Below are positions 16,398 to 24,991 of a stretch of DNA of 35,178 nucleotides, in pieces. The first letter of the stretch is position 1. Each line of letters starts with the position of its first letter. The position numbers and the translations under genes are program-made. This DNA is from Chitinophagales bacterium (GTDB taxonomy: Bacteria; Bacteroidota; Bacteroidia; Chitinophagales; UBA2359). The stretch lies in contig JAEUUX010000237.1 of the NCBI GenBank assembly GCA_016787295.1, positions 1 through 35,178 of the forward strand, read 5' to 3'. The notes beneath the pieces are model-generated. The model was not told where the DNA came from and did not search any database. It worked only from the letters and a program-made list of their open reading frames with translations.

Positions 16398-17636
16398 TTA
16401 AGATTTAGCTTTTTTCCGACTAACTTTAGCAGGTTTTGGCGGTGTGCTATTGGCTAATTGTTTGACTCGAAGCGAAAAATCGGTCAAGATGTTCATATAG
16501 TTAATAAACGCATCGTAGGGAGTGTCGTAGGGGTTGAAGTATTTGTGTACATCACCGTCGGCAAAGAATTTGGTACACATATAATAAAAATGGTCGCTGG
16601 TTTGGAGATATTTCCAATCGAGTTGTATTTGTGGGTCATTGATATTGTTGACCAGATGTTCCAAATTGTATAGGTTGTCAAAAGCATCGTCCTGTAGGTT
16701 GTTGCCAAGCCAAGCGGTGAGGTCGCGTGCTTCGTCTGCCCACGAAATAGGGAAAGGAGCGTGCATAACCGACACGGGCTGTAGCGCATCGGCAACTTCG
16801 GAAGGAGTAGAAAATTGGAAATCTGAATGGCTAAACACGCGAGCAGGCAAGGCTTTTAGGAACTCAAAAATACCACTATCTGCCCATTGATGTTCGCCAA
16901 AAGTTTCGTAATCCATAAACAAATTAACTACTTCTTCGTTTTGTGGCACTTCGTTGAGCCAACCCACAAATTTATCGACTGTTAAAGGGTGTTCCGACCA
17001 ATTTCGGTCTGAAAAACGAAACGCAATATCGTCACTCAAACGGAAATTTTTGAGCAACAATTTCAATTTGGGTTGTATGGCATTACAGTAGAGAAAATTA
17101 GGACTTTTCCAACCTAAAATGTGTTTTGCTCCTTCGGTTAGCATTGCCTTAAAGCCCATATCTGCCACCATATTACCGATTTGGTCGGAGTAAATCAACT
17201 CGGTATTTCGGAAAACAGTAGGCGTTATGCCAAACAACTCTTGTATGCGTTGACGGTGAGCTGCCACCTGATTTTCAAATTCTTCGGGGCTTTTCAAAGC
17301 AGCTAAAGCATGAGAATAGGTTTCGGACAAAATTTCGACACAGCCAGTCTGCACCAAAGCCCTAAAACTATCCAAAACTTCGGGGGCATATTGCTCAAAT
17401 TGGTCGAGACAAGTACCCGAAATAGAATAGCTGATTCGCACCTTGCCCGGAAATTGGCGGATAAGGTCTAAAAAAACTTGATTGGTAGGCAAATAACATC
17501 GGTCGGCAACTTTTCGCATGATGGTGCGATTGGCATAGTCGTCGAAATAATGATGGTCATCACCAATATCAAAAAAACGATAAGGTTTGAGACGATAGGG
17601 TTGGTGTACTTGGAAATAAAAGCAAAGGTGTCGCAT
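16398..17636 (-). CDS. Glycoside hydrolase family 57 protein (alpha-amylase/4-alpha-glucanotransferase-like)
   Basis: This is a cytoplasmic (no signal peptide) GH57 enzyme acting on alpha-glucans such as glycogen or maltodextrins. The conserved regions are HQP at 11-13, GCVEILSETYSHAL at 98-111, RNTELIYSD at 143-151 with the probable nucleophile Glu146, and MDYETFGEHQW at 241-251 with the probable acid/base Asp242. The C terminus ends in a Lys-rich tail. The length of 412 aa fits the shorter GH57 amylase group found in Bacteroidota. It starts 17 bases after the stop of the secreted sorting-domain gene, so it may be the last gene of a long operon. The exact specificity (amylase, branching or glucanotransferase) cannot be read from the motifs. 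Confidence 0.93.
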   Translation of the reverse strand: MRHLCFYFQVHQPYRLKPYRFFDIGDDHHYFDDYANRTIMRKVADRCYLPTNQVFLDLIRQFPGKVRISYSISGTCLDQFEQYAPEVLDSFRALVQTGCVEILSETYSHALAALKSPEEFENQVAAHRQRIQELFGITPTVFRNTELIYSDQIGNMVADMGFKAMLTEGAKHILGWKSPNFLYCNAIQPKLKLLLKNFRLSDDIAFRFSDRNWSEHPLTVDKFVGWLNEVPQNEEVVNLFMDYETFGEHQWADSGIFEFLKALPARVFSHSDFQFSTPSEVADALQPVSVMHAPFPISWADEARDLTAWLGNNLQDDAFDNLYNLEHLVNNINDPQIQLDWKYLQTSDHFYYMCTKFFADGDVHKYFNPYDTPYDAFINYMNILTDFSLRVKQLANSTPPKPAKVSRKKAKS

Positions 17637-17653
17637 GGGTCGTAGATATTTTT

Positions 17654-19615
17654 TTAACGAATTAAAGTAATGTTTCCTTTCTCATGAAAATTCTCATAAT
17701 CGGTTTTCACATCTAAAGTCCACACATAAACTCCCACAGGAGATATACGATTATTATATAGTCCATTCCAACCTTTATTAATACTATTTGATGAAAACAC
17801 TAGCATCCCCCATCTATCATATATACGAAAATCAAAATAATTTATATCTTTACAATCAGACAGAACCTTTATCTCCTCGTTTATTTCGTCATTATTTGGA
17901 GAAAAAGCATTAGGGACAATCACTTTACAGCAATTTTCGATACTTACTTTAAGCGAATCTGTTAAACTAAAACAATTATTATACACCTCAACCACATATA
18001 ACCCTTCGTCTTCAATTGTATAAATAGGTAGCATAGTATTATCCTGCCATAAATAACTGGCTATATTGTCTTGTGTTACATCTAAATTTATTGTATCACC
18101 AGCACAAATGGTTTGATCATTTCCTAAATCAAGCTTTAATCCAATAGTATCAACAGCAACAGCTATAGTATCTATTATGACACCACAATCATTAGATATA
18201 CTTACTGTATACATCCCTGCTTGTTCAACTGTATACAAAGGACTGGTACTTCCATCTTGCCAAACATAAGAATTGGCATTTTCTACAGTAGCATCTAAAG
18301 TCACTGTAGTATTTTTACAAATAATTGTATCATTACCTAAATGTATGCTGGGCATAATGTCTAAACTATTAACAAAAATACTATCTCGTCTAATACAATT
18401 TTGATCATTCACCTCTAACCAATATACACCCTCAGTATTTGCCATAAGAGTGTTATTGGTAGAACCATCTGTCCATAAATATGAAGCTCCAATTATTTCT
18501 AATTGATTACTTAATAACACTGAATCACCTGAACAAATACTAATATCGGCACCTAAATCAACAAGAGGAACTTCTACAACCGCTATTGTTTGTGTATTAC
18601 TTACAGTCTCATAAGGACTATATACGGTAAGAGTAATGGTATAAGTGCCAGCCAAGTCGAAACAAATATCTCTACTAATACCTGTAGTAATTTGGGGCAC
18701 TAAATTATCTATTTTCCATGAATAGGTGAAATCTGTACAAGTATTACTTATAACTTCATCAGCAGTAAGAGTTAGGCATTCTCCAACACATATAGAATTA
18801 GGAATAGTAAAATTGGCAAAAACTTCGTTATAATTAGTTCTTATATGAAAATCATGAGCTAAATCATCAACGCATAAAGCTAAACGAAAGTTATTTAACC
18901 ATGGAGTTTGATCAAAAACAATATGGGTATTAGTAGGTAGCACACATTGATTATTAATTTGAAAGGAACGAACAATTAAATTATTATTTAACGTATCAAA
19001 AATTACTTTTGCATTGTACCAGTTTCCAAATTCAGCAAAATCCATACTTTCGTTGACAATATAATAGGATGCCTCTGTATTAGTATATTGATTTAGTATT
19101 AGTGCTATAGTAGGCGTACCTCCAACACGAATACCTTCTTGTGGTACCAAATTCCCATCTAAGTAGTAAGATGACCCACAAAAAGTTTCATAGTTAGCAT
19201 CTCCTATCCAAAAATAACCCTCATTATAAAGTCCCTCACTAGAAAAAGAAAAAAAATTACTTTCTAATAAGATGGGAAAATCACTTTGAGAGAATACTTG
19301 TTTCGTATAAAGCGGAATGGCGCAATTTCCTTTGCCATTTATATCGGGTGAATCGCCTCCAAAAAAAACATTTTGTACACCAGTAGCTTGACTGTGAATG
19401 GTAGAACCATCTAACACACACATAGAATTACTAGCATAAGTTTCAGCAATCAAAGGTTTATCAGTAACATTATAGTTAACAGGAGGATCTATTCCAATAC
19501 CCGAAGGAATTGGAGAAATATATATATTTCCATCATCTAATGTATAGTTATATGATGTTTGAGCTAAAATAACTATTGATAGAGTATTAAAAAGCAAAAA
19601 CATTAAGAGTTTCAT
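17654..19615 (-). CDS. Secreted surface protein with PKD and three Ig-like repeats and a gliding-motility-associated C-terminal (T9SS type B) sorting domain
   Basis: A signal peptide (1-18, cleavage after ILA) leads to a lectin-like N-terminal region (about 20-270), then a PKD domain (about 270-348, with CVGECLTLTAD and FDLAGTYTITLTV). Three related repeats of about 65 residues start at LVDLGADISICSGD (351), IHLGNDTIICKN (424) and LDLGNDQTICAGD (495). The C-terminal domain has PNAFSPNND at 568-576, DRWG at 600-603, GWNG at 615-618, PVGVYVW at 626-632 and the closing GNITLIR. That is the hallmark of type B cargo of the type IX secretion system, so the protein is exported across the outer membrane. 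Its start overlaps the stop of the 207-aa gene by four bases (ATGA). An adhesin role is likely but not shown. Confidence 0.9.
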   Translation of the reverse strand: MKLLMFLLFNTLSIVILAQTSYNYTLDDGNIYISPIPSGIGIDPPVNYNVTDKPLIAETYASNSMCVLDGSTIHSQATGVQNVFFGGDSPDINGKGNCAIPLYTKQVFSQSDFPILLESNFFSFSSEGLYNEGYFWIGDANYETFCGSSYYLDGNLVPQEGIRVGGTPTIALILNQYTNTEASYYIVNESMDFAEFGNWYNAKVIFDTLNNNLIVRSFQINNQCVLPTNTHIVFDQTPWLNNFRLALCVDDLAHDFHIRTNYNEVFANFTIPNSICVGECLTLTADEVISNTCTDFTYSWKIDNLVPQITTGISRDICFDLAGTYTITLTVYSPYETVSNTQTIAVVEVPLVDLGADISICSGDSVLLSNQLEIIGASYLWTDGSTNNTLMANTEGVYWLEVNDQNCIRRDSIFVNSLDIMPSIHLGNDTIICKNTTVTLDATVENANSYVWQDGSTSPLYTVEQAGMYTVSISNDCGVIIDTIAVAVDTIGLKLDLGNDQTICAGDTINLDVTQDNIASYLWQDNTMLPIYTIEDEGLYVVEVYNNCFSLTDSLKVSIENCCKVIVPNAFSPNNDEINEEIKVLSDCKDINYFDFRIYDRWGMLVFSSNSINKGWNGLYNNRISPVGVYVWTLDVKTDYENFHEKGNITLIR

Positions 19616-20235
19616 TTGTTAGAGATGTCGTTAAAATAATCGTCCCAAAAGTTCTCTGTCATTTGATTTTCGGCAGCATAGTCCCATAATTTTTGTATGG
19701 GGGTGTATTCTCCTAATTCTTTAATAAGATACTCAATAGAAGTTCTATCTGCTGATATATGATAAGTGCCTTGTATTGTTATCTCTTCGCCCGGTAACAT
19801 ACCATGAACTAATGAGTTGATATTTTGTGTAAAAAGAATAAATAGTTCATCTTCAAGCTGTTGTTTGCTTGTTTTTAAGGTAGCATGTTCATCAATCTCA
19901 ACACTTCGTTGTAGTAGTATTCTGCTATTTTCACCTAAAATAGGTTTATAAATACTAACACCAATAGGTGTATCATCAATAAAACTCCATAAATGTGAAT
20001 CGCTACCTTGGTTGTAAGGAAAAAAAGTAGTTGTTAAAACAAATAGATTATTATGATTTTTAGTTAATAGTTCTATATGCTCATAACAATCTTTTAGGAA
20101 ACATACTTCTGTAGATAATAATTGTTCTTGTGTATTTTTTTGAGAAATAGTTGGAACATGTATAATGTCATATCCATTTTGTCTCAAAGCATCAATATAT
20201 TTTTCTACGTTATTGCCCACAAAACCTATTTTCAT
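19612..20235 (-). CDS. Probable degenerate formyltransferase-fold protein
   Basis: The 207-aa protein starts MKIGFVGNN, like the Rossmann start of methionyl-tRNA formyltransferase and sugar formyltransferases. Later it carries the family's middle pattern: FFPYNQGSDSHLWSFIDDTPIGVSIYK, then a SRILLQRSVEI strand and a long helix. The catalytic Asn-x-His-Pro-Ser motif is replaced by TTTFFPYNQG, and the Asp of the LDxGDIL loop by the GENSRIL sequence. If the homology is right, it has probably lost formyl transfer and may be a binding or scaffold protein. It overlaps the secreted protein gene by four bases and follows the GNAT gene by eight. The assignment is my reading of weak similarity; a simple hypothetical protein remains possible. 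Confidence 0.7.
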   Translation of the reverse strand: MKIGFVGNNVEKYIDALRQNGYDIIHVPTISQKNTQEQLLSTEVCFLKDCYEHIELLTKNHNNLFVLTTTFFPYNQGSDSHLWSFIDDTPIGVSIYKPILGENSRILLQRSVEIDEHATLKTSKQQLEDELFILFTQNINSLVHGMLPGEEITIQGTYHISADRTSIEYLIKELGEYTPIQKLWDYAAENQMTENFWDDYFNDISNK

Positions 20236-20243
20236 GCAATAAA

Positions 20244-20780
20244 TTATTTAAAGTATTTGGGATTAAAACAACCTACAAGTATTCTGTCTTGTGGTTGTCC
20301 ATCAACTAAATAATGCCCTTTTAATTTGCCTTCAATAACCCACCCTGCTCGGGTATACGCTTTTATTGAAGAGGTATTTGATTCATACATACCACCAAAT
20401 AATTTTCTAAGATCATACTCGTCAAAAGCTATTTGGTTGCCTAGTTTAATTGCTTCGATAGCCAAACCCTTGCCATGATAAGCCGTATCGCCTATCAAGA
20501 CCACAAGATCTGAAATTTTGTGATGCAAATTAATTGGACCAATCTTTATGGTACCTATCAACTTAGCATTTTCTTTAAAAAATATACCATATGTAAATAA
20601 CGTGCCACTATTAGCCCCTTCAATGATACTATTTTTTATTGATTCTATTGTAATTACCTTCTTAGAGTTCGTGTAATACCTCATCAATTCATTATCTGCG
20701 AACCACAAAGACATTTCGGCAGTAACATCTTCTGGATTTAATTTTCGCATAAATAATCGTTCTGAATAAAATGTTTTCAT
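20244..20780 (-). CDS. GNAT family N-acetyltransferase (RimJ/RimL or PseH/FlmH-like)
   Basis: This is an acetyl-CoA-dependent N-acetyltransferase. The start SERLFMRKLNPEDV is typical of the RimJ/RimL group. The acetyl-CoA site is DTAYHGKGLAIEAIKLG at about 112-128. The C-terminal part, YESNTSSIKAYTRAGWVIEGKLKGHYLVDG, follows the N-x-x-x-I-x-x-Y-x-x-x-G-F pattern and also resembles PseH/FlmH, which acetylate amino sugars for flagellin or LPS. The substrate may be a ribosomal protein N terminus or a nucleotide amino sugar. It begins 11 bases after upp and is followed within eight bases by the formyltransferase-fold gene, which makes a sugar-modification role worth considering. Confidence 0.92.
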   Translation of the reverse strand: MKTFYSERLFMRKLNPEDVTAEMSLWFADNELMRYYTNSKKVITIESIKNSIIEGANSGTLFTYGIFFKENAKLIGTIKIGPINLHHKISDLVVLIGDTAYHGKGLAIEAIKLGNQIAFDEYDLRKLFGGMYESNTSSIKAYTRAGWVIEGKLKGHYLVDGQPQDRILVGCFNPKYFK

Positions 20781-20791
20781 ACTATAATTTT

Positions 20792-21442
20792 TTAATTCTG
20801 CATTTTTTCTCCGAAAGCCAAATCTCCCGCATCGCCTAAACCGGGAACAATATAGCCTTTGGCAGTTAGTTCGTCGTCTATATCACCGCACCAGATATTG
20901 ATATCCGGGAAATTTTGTTGGATTTTCCTAATACCATCTGTACAAGCAATAGCCGCTACAAGGTGTATGCTTTTGGGAGTACCTTGTCGCAATAGTTCTT
21001 CGAGTGTAACAAGGATAGATGCACCTGTGGCAAGCATAGGGTCGGCAAGAATAAGTATGCGGTCGTTGAGGTCGGGACAGGACAGGTATTCGAGCAGAAT
21101 AGTAAACTTGCCATTCTTGTGGTGCTTTCTATAGGCAGAGACAAAGGCATTGTCCGCAGAGTCAAAATAGTTCAATAAACCTTGATGCAAAGGCAAACCT
21201 GCACGAAGAATAGTACCAAGAATAGGTTGTTCTGCCAACACTTGGGCGGTGGCGGTGCCGAGCGGAGTAGTAATATCGACAGTTTTGACGGGCAAATGAC
21301 GAGCGATTTCGCAGGCAGCAATTTCGCCTATGCGTTCCAAATTGCGGCGAAAACGCATACGGTCAGCTTGCAAATTGATGTTGCGTAGCTCGGCAATAAA
21401 TTGCGCCATCAGGGGATTGTTCTGACTTAAATTATGAGTCAT
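20792..21442 (-). CDS. upp: Uracil phosphoribosyltransferase
   Basis: The enzyme converts uracil and PRPP to UMP in pyrimidine salvage in the cytoplasm. The PRPP loop DRILILADPMLATGAS is at about 126-141, and the uracil-binding segment GYIVPGLGDAGDLAFG is near the C terminus at about 195-210. ILRAGLPLHQGLL in the middle is also typical. The length of 216 aa is normal for the Bacteroidota form. It lies 40 bases after the LysM gene and 11 bases before the GNAT gene, so it is probably read through as part of a longer minus-strand unit, although its own promoter could lie inside the LysM gene. Confidence 0.96.
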   Translation of the reverse strand: MTHNLSQNNPLMAQFIAELRNINLQADRMRFRRNLERIGEIAACEIARHLPVKTVDITTPLGTATAQVLAEQPILGTILRAGLPLHQGLLNYFDSADNAFVSAYRKHHKNGKFTILLEYLSCPDLNDRILILADPMLATGASILVTLEELLRQGTPKSIHLVAAIACTDGIRKIQQNFPDINIWCGDIDDELTAKGYIVPGLGDAGDLAFGEKMQN

Positions 21443-21482
21443 TGTTGTTTATATTGGTAAGGTGGTTTGGTAGAAAATTGTT

Positions 21483-24137
21483 TTAGGATTTTTGATTACT
21501 CAAGTCGTTGTTTTCCAATACACTTCGAACGCGCTTTTGTACCAACAAATCACCTTGTTGAATCATTTGTCGCAAAACGGCATTTTCGTCTATAGTACAC
21601 AATTTCTCGAAGGTATTGAGTTGATTGAGGTAGGCTATTTTTCCTATGGCAGTCTCAAAAAGGTCGCGCGTGGCAACAGTCCAGCGATTGACCGTAAGGT
21701 CGATAAGTACTGTCAGAGCTTTTTCGGAGCGCATTATTTGGGTCATCAATTTGTTGCCGCAAGGCACAATACTGTCTCCTATTTTAAGGTGTTTTGAAAA
21801 GCGAATATTGAGCGCTGCGGTCACATATTTGCGAGCGGCACTAGCAATTTGTCCGCGCTGTATGTCGGGATGATAGGCTGCTCGCACAAAAATAGTGGTC
21901 AAAAGTTTATCATTTTTAAGCAGATTCTCGGCAGCCGCGCGACGTACCCAACGTTTAACGCGCAAATCAAATACGGCTATTTGCGCCGATTCGATGTCTC
22001 CATCTTTCATACTATATTCCACGTCAATGCCATATTGTTGGAAACGTTGTTTGAAAGCATTGGGATAGCTGTGTTTTATCATTGCCAACATAGGCGCTAA
22101 ACCGCGTCCGCCTCCCGCAAACTGTATAAAACCGTATGAAAAAATGGCGCGGTCATAGCTATTAATCGCATCAAAATTACCTTCGTGTTCCGAAACATAT
22201 TGTAATGCTTTGGCTTGTGTACGATTCAGACCAAAATTTTCGTATTCTTTGAGTGACAGACTTGTGGGCAAAACGTTACCAATAATGCTCACCCCACCCA
22301 AATCAACCGTATAAGGCGTGCGTTGTAAGTTCCGAAATTTACACGTTTGAGGTGCGCTGCCAACCATAAAATTAGCCGTATATTCTGCCATCGCCTTCAA
22401 AATATTATAGGTCAAATCGGTTTCGTTCATGCCAACAAGCCCATCAATATAGGTAGTACTACCTGTCACATCACGATTGCCACGCCAATAATCGACACGC
22501 GAGTCTTGGAACTGTCGAATAGCTGCAATAGTCTGGGGCAACCGCAAGGGGTCGATAGGCAATTGTTCGGTCGGAGCAGGTGTTTCGTTATTGCTGATAC
22601 TATAGCCCCACAGACGCAAAGCTTGTTGCACTTTTCGCACATCAGCTACTTTGTTGCCAAAATTGGTATTGCCCACAGATCCCGTCAAACCTTCACTGAA
22701 AATAATTTGCGCACTTTTCTCTTCCACAATAAGCGTGCTACGGGCGGCAGCAACGGTGTCCGATTGTGGCATTTCGGCAACAGTATTGAGATACATCAGA
22801 GAATGACTGTTAGGCAAAATAATAGCGATATTAGTATCTATATCCGCAACAATTTGGTTAAAATTGGTAATCGCAGCAATGGTATGTACTATTTGTTGAG
22901 CAGAGATGGGAGAACTATTATCGGCGGATAATTCCTGCTGGTGGTCTTCGGGCGAAAGAAAACCGCTTCGAAGCAAAGCATTTTGGATAATTCGCACATC
23001 ATTGCTCCTATTTATGCCACCTTGCCCTACCGAATAACTAATCTGGGCGCGGTCAAAAGCAAAAACCAAAGCAGGCATTGTCAATGGTTGAGCAGTAGTA
23101 GGTGGTGGTACGGTAGGAGCAGGCGAAGGAGTAGTGGTATTATTGTTAGTAGTATTTTTTTGATAACCAACAATCAATTTTTGCCCAATTAACAAACCAA
23201 CTTGCGCATTTTTGAGTTTGTTCCAACGCACCAAATCATCAACGCTCACGCCTTTTTTCTTTGCCACTAAACCCAAACTGTCACCCGATACAACCATATA
23301 ATAGATGGGAGTTTGTGTTGCAGGAGGTGGTGTTGGTGGTGTACTTGTGGTAGTATTAGTGGTATTTTTTTGATAACCAACAATCAATTTTTGCCCAATT
23401 AACAAGCCAACTTGCGCATTTTTGAGTTTGTTCCAACGCACCAAATCATCAACGCTTACGCCTTTTTTCTTTGCCACCAAACCCAAACTGTCACCCGATA
23501 CAACCATATAATAGATGGGAGTTTGCTGAACAGAAGTGGTAGTGTTAGATGGTGTTGGTGGTGCAGCAGGAACGGTGGTGGTAGCTGGAATTTTCAAGAT
23601 TTGCCCCACATGAATAACATTGCTATCGAGTTTATTGATGCGTTTAATGGCATCAACCGTCACATTGAATTTATTAGCAATTTTAGACAAACTATCACCC
23701 GACCGAACAGTATAATAGGTAGCACCTCCACCGCTTCTTTCGCTGATATGCCGCTCTTCCCAAACATTGACTTCGGGCAACTCGACTCCCGTTTCCACCG
23801 CAATAGGATACATCTCGTTGGCTTCGGGTTCATAAATAGGGATATTTTCGTCTACATTATACACTTCTATGCTTCTCTCGTCAATGCAATCCGCTATTTC
23901 AGGCACATTTTCTTCGCTAACAGTAGACAAAACAAGTTCCTGTCCTACACGAAGCGTATAGGAAGCGAGGTGGTTATCAAACATAATTTGCTGATAAGTA
24001 ATGCCAAATTTTTGTGCAATACTATTGAGAGAATCATAAGGAAGGACGGTATATAGCCGCATATTGTCGTAGATTAGTGGATAGGAGAAGCGGGGAATTA
24101 TTGAGGGAATAGGTGGAGGTGATGGGTTGTTGACCAT
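21483..24137 (-). CDS. LysM / peptidoglycan-binding-like / lysozyme-fold protein
   Basis: This 884-aa modular protein has four LysM domains: about 27-70 (degenerate), 141-183, 209-254 and 279-324. They are joined by Thr/Pro/Asn-rich linkers. Two peptidoglycan-binding-like helices follow (RSNDVRIIQNALLRSGFL at 377-394, ADVRKVQQALRLWGY at 498-512). The domain at about 640-780 resembles lysozyme-superfamily cores: VSEHEGNFDAINSYD with a candidate catalytic Glu650 or Glu652, then FSYGFIQFAGG at 666-676. The last 100 residues are helical. No signal peptide is visible from either ATG (24137 or 24062), which is odd for a wall-acting enzyme. The start at 24062 (MRLYTVLPYDSL) removes the 40-base overlap with the DUF4435 gene and begins directly at the first LysM. 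A T6SS/phage-tail-like or lysis-dependent release is possible. Confidence 0.88.
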   Translation of the reverse strand: MVNNPSPPPIPSIIPRFSYPLIYDNMRLYTVLPYDSLNSIAQKFGITYQQIMFDNHLASYTLRVGQELVLSTVSEENVPEIADCIDERSIEVYNVDENIPIYEPEANEMYPIAVETGVELPEVNVWEERHISERSGGGATYYTVRSGDSLSKIANKFNVTVDAIKRINKLDSNVIHVGQILKIPATTTVPAAPPTPSNTTTSVQQTPIYYMVVSGDSLGLVAKKKGVSVDDLVRWNKLKNAQVGLLIGQKLIVGYQKNTTNTTTSTPPTPPPATQTPIYYMVVSGDSLGLVAKKKGVSVDDLVRWNKLKNAQVGLLIGQKLIVGYQKNTTNNNTTTPSPAPTVPPPTTAQPLTMPALVFAFDRAQISYSVGQGGINRSNDVRIIQNALLRSGFLSPEDHQQELSADNSSPISAQQIVHTIAAITNFNQIVADIDTNIAIILPNSHSLMYLNTVAEMPQSDTVAAARSTLIVEEKSAQIIFSEGLTGSVGNTNFGNKVADVRKVQQALRLWGYSISNNETPAPTEQLPIDPLRLPQTIAAIRQFQDSRVDYWRGNRDVTGSTTYIDGLVGMNETDLTYNILKAMAEYTANFMVGSAPQTCKFRNLQRTPYTVDLGGVSIIGNVLPTSLSLKEYENFGLNRTQAKALQYVSEHEGNFDAINSYDRAIFSYGFIQFAGGGRGLAPMLAMIKHSYPNAFKQRFQQYGIDVEYSMKDGDIESAQIAVFDLRVKRWVRRAAAENLLKNDKLLTTIFVRAAYHPDIQRGQIASAARKYVTAALNIRFSKHLKIGDSIVPCGNKLMTQIMRSEKALTVLIDLTVNRWTVATRDLFETAIGKIAYLNQLNTFEKLCTIDENAVLRQMIQQGDLLVQKRVRSVLENNDLSNQKS
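23145..23315 (-). repeat. LysM-encoding tandem duplication, second copy
   Basis: This 171-base segment encodes residues 275-331 of the LysM protein. It is identical in protein sequence to the segment 210 bases away, with only three silent base differences seen by eye (near 23191, 23250 and 23268). Confidence 0.85.
23355..23525 (-). repeat. LysM-encoding tandem duplication, first copy
   Basis: This is the partner of the segment at 23145-23315. It encodes residues 205-261. The Thr/Pro linkers between the copies differ, so the repeated unit is the LysM domain plus a short flank. The near-identity suggests a recent duplication or gene conversion. Confidence 0.85.
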
Positions 24138-24991
24138 TCACACAATTGTTGGTAAAGGCGAGTCGTCTGAAAATCGCTAAAGTGGTAGGCGGTTCTAAAA
24201 TGTCTGCTTAATGTTTGGTCTGTAATGGCTTTTTTAGCAACTTCTTTGCTAATACAACTTGCAAGTATTTTCATAAAATCATGCCCATTACACAATTGCC
24301 AAAGGTCATGTTCAGGGTCGATTATTTGGTAAATGGCTATCAACAAATCAGATAACTCAGTTGGAGCAGCATTGGGAGATTGTTGCATGATTTTTTCCAA
24401 TAAGCTATCACGTGGAATTTCGTATCGTTGATGATGAAATAGTTGCCGCAAATCTATATGGTCAAATGATAGTGACAAATTATTTTGCTCATTATACCAA
24501 CGTATATAACCCAAAAAAGTAATAGCACGCAAGGTTTTATAGCGGATATCAAACATTTCGCTATCTGTTTTTTGCCAAAAATACTCACAAAACACATTGC
24601 GAAAACTAGAATCATTGAAAGCAATTAACAGCTCTATATCATGCACATCGGTCAAAAATAAATGCGGTAAAGGACTGTTTCTTTGCTCCAAATGAATAAA
24701 ATCCGCATCACAAACACCTATTGCATGAACAAAATCGATATCGCGAAGTGCCTTTTCTACGTTATTTTTGCCATTCATAAAGTCTATTTTGACCCCTTCA
24801 GAAGTAAAAAACTTTCTGTATAGGCGTGCATCATCTTCACCTTCCACCAAAACCAATGTTTTGCCTTCATTTTGCTCCGTATTGAATGCCAACTGCAAGG
24901 CTGTTATTCTCTGCCGATAAGTGCTACTTATTTCCAATGTTTTGCGTATTTTTTTTCTGTAAACGATACAAATCAACCACCAAATCACCAT
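24098..24991 (-). CDS. DUF4435 / TOPRIM-like protein, AriB-like component of a PARIS-type defence system
   Basis: The protein is related to the TOPRIM/OLD-nuclease group. The metal-site motifs are visible: LVLVEGEDDARLYRKFF at 46-62 with Glu50, VCDADF at 93-98 with Asp95 and Asp97, and TDVHDIE at 114-120. The rest is helical. In PARIS systems the DUF4435 protein AriB is the toxic effector, a TOPRIM nuclease reported to cut tRNA, and is held by the ATPase AriA until a phage protein triggers release. Here the gene directly follows and overlaps an AAA/ABC ATPase gene, the defining PARIS layout. The ATG at 24991 overlaps that gene by 68 bases. A TTG at 24937 would shorten the overlap to 14 bases and remove an odd hydrophobic N terminus. 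It also overlaps the LysM gene by 40 bases if that gene starts at 24137. Confidence 0.85.
   Translation of the reverse strand: MVIWWLICIVYRKKIRKTLEISSTYRQRITALQLAFNTEQNEGKTLVLVEGEDDARLYRKFFTSEGVKIDFMNGKNNVEKALRDIDFVHAIGVCDADFIHLEQRNSPLPHLFLTDVHDIELLIAFNDSSFRNVFCEYFWQKTDSEMFDIRYKTLRAITFLGYIRWYNEQNNLSLSFDHIDLRQLFHHQRYEIPRDSLLEKIMQQSPNAAPTELSDLLIAIYQIIDPEHDLWQLCNGHDFMKILASCISKEVAKKAITDQTLSRHFRTAYHFSDFQTTRLYQQLCEWSTTHHLHLFPQ

Noticed and set aside
22347-22931. Long plus-strand frame inside the LysM gene
   Set aside because: It is antisense to conserved LysM/lysozyme-fold coding sequence, with no plausible product.
23145-23525. Near-identical 171-base repeats as ends of a mobile element
   Set aside because: Both copies are in-frame parts of one LysM protein with no transposase between them, so they are domain duplications.
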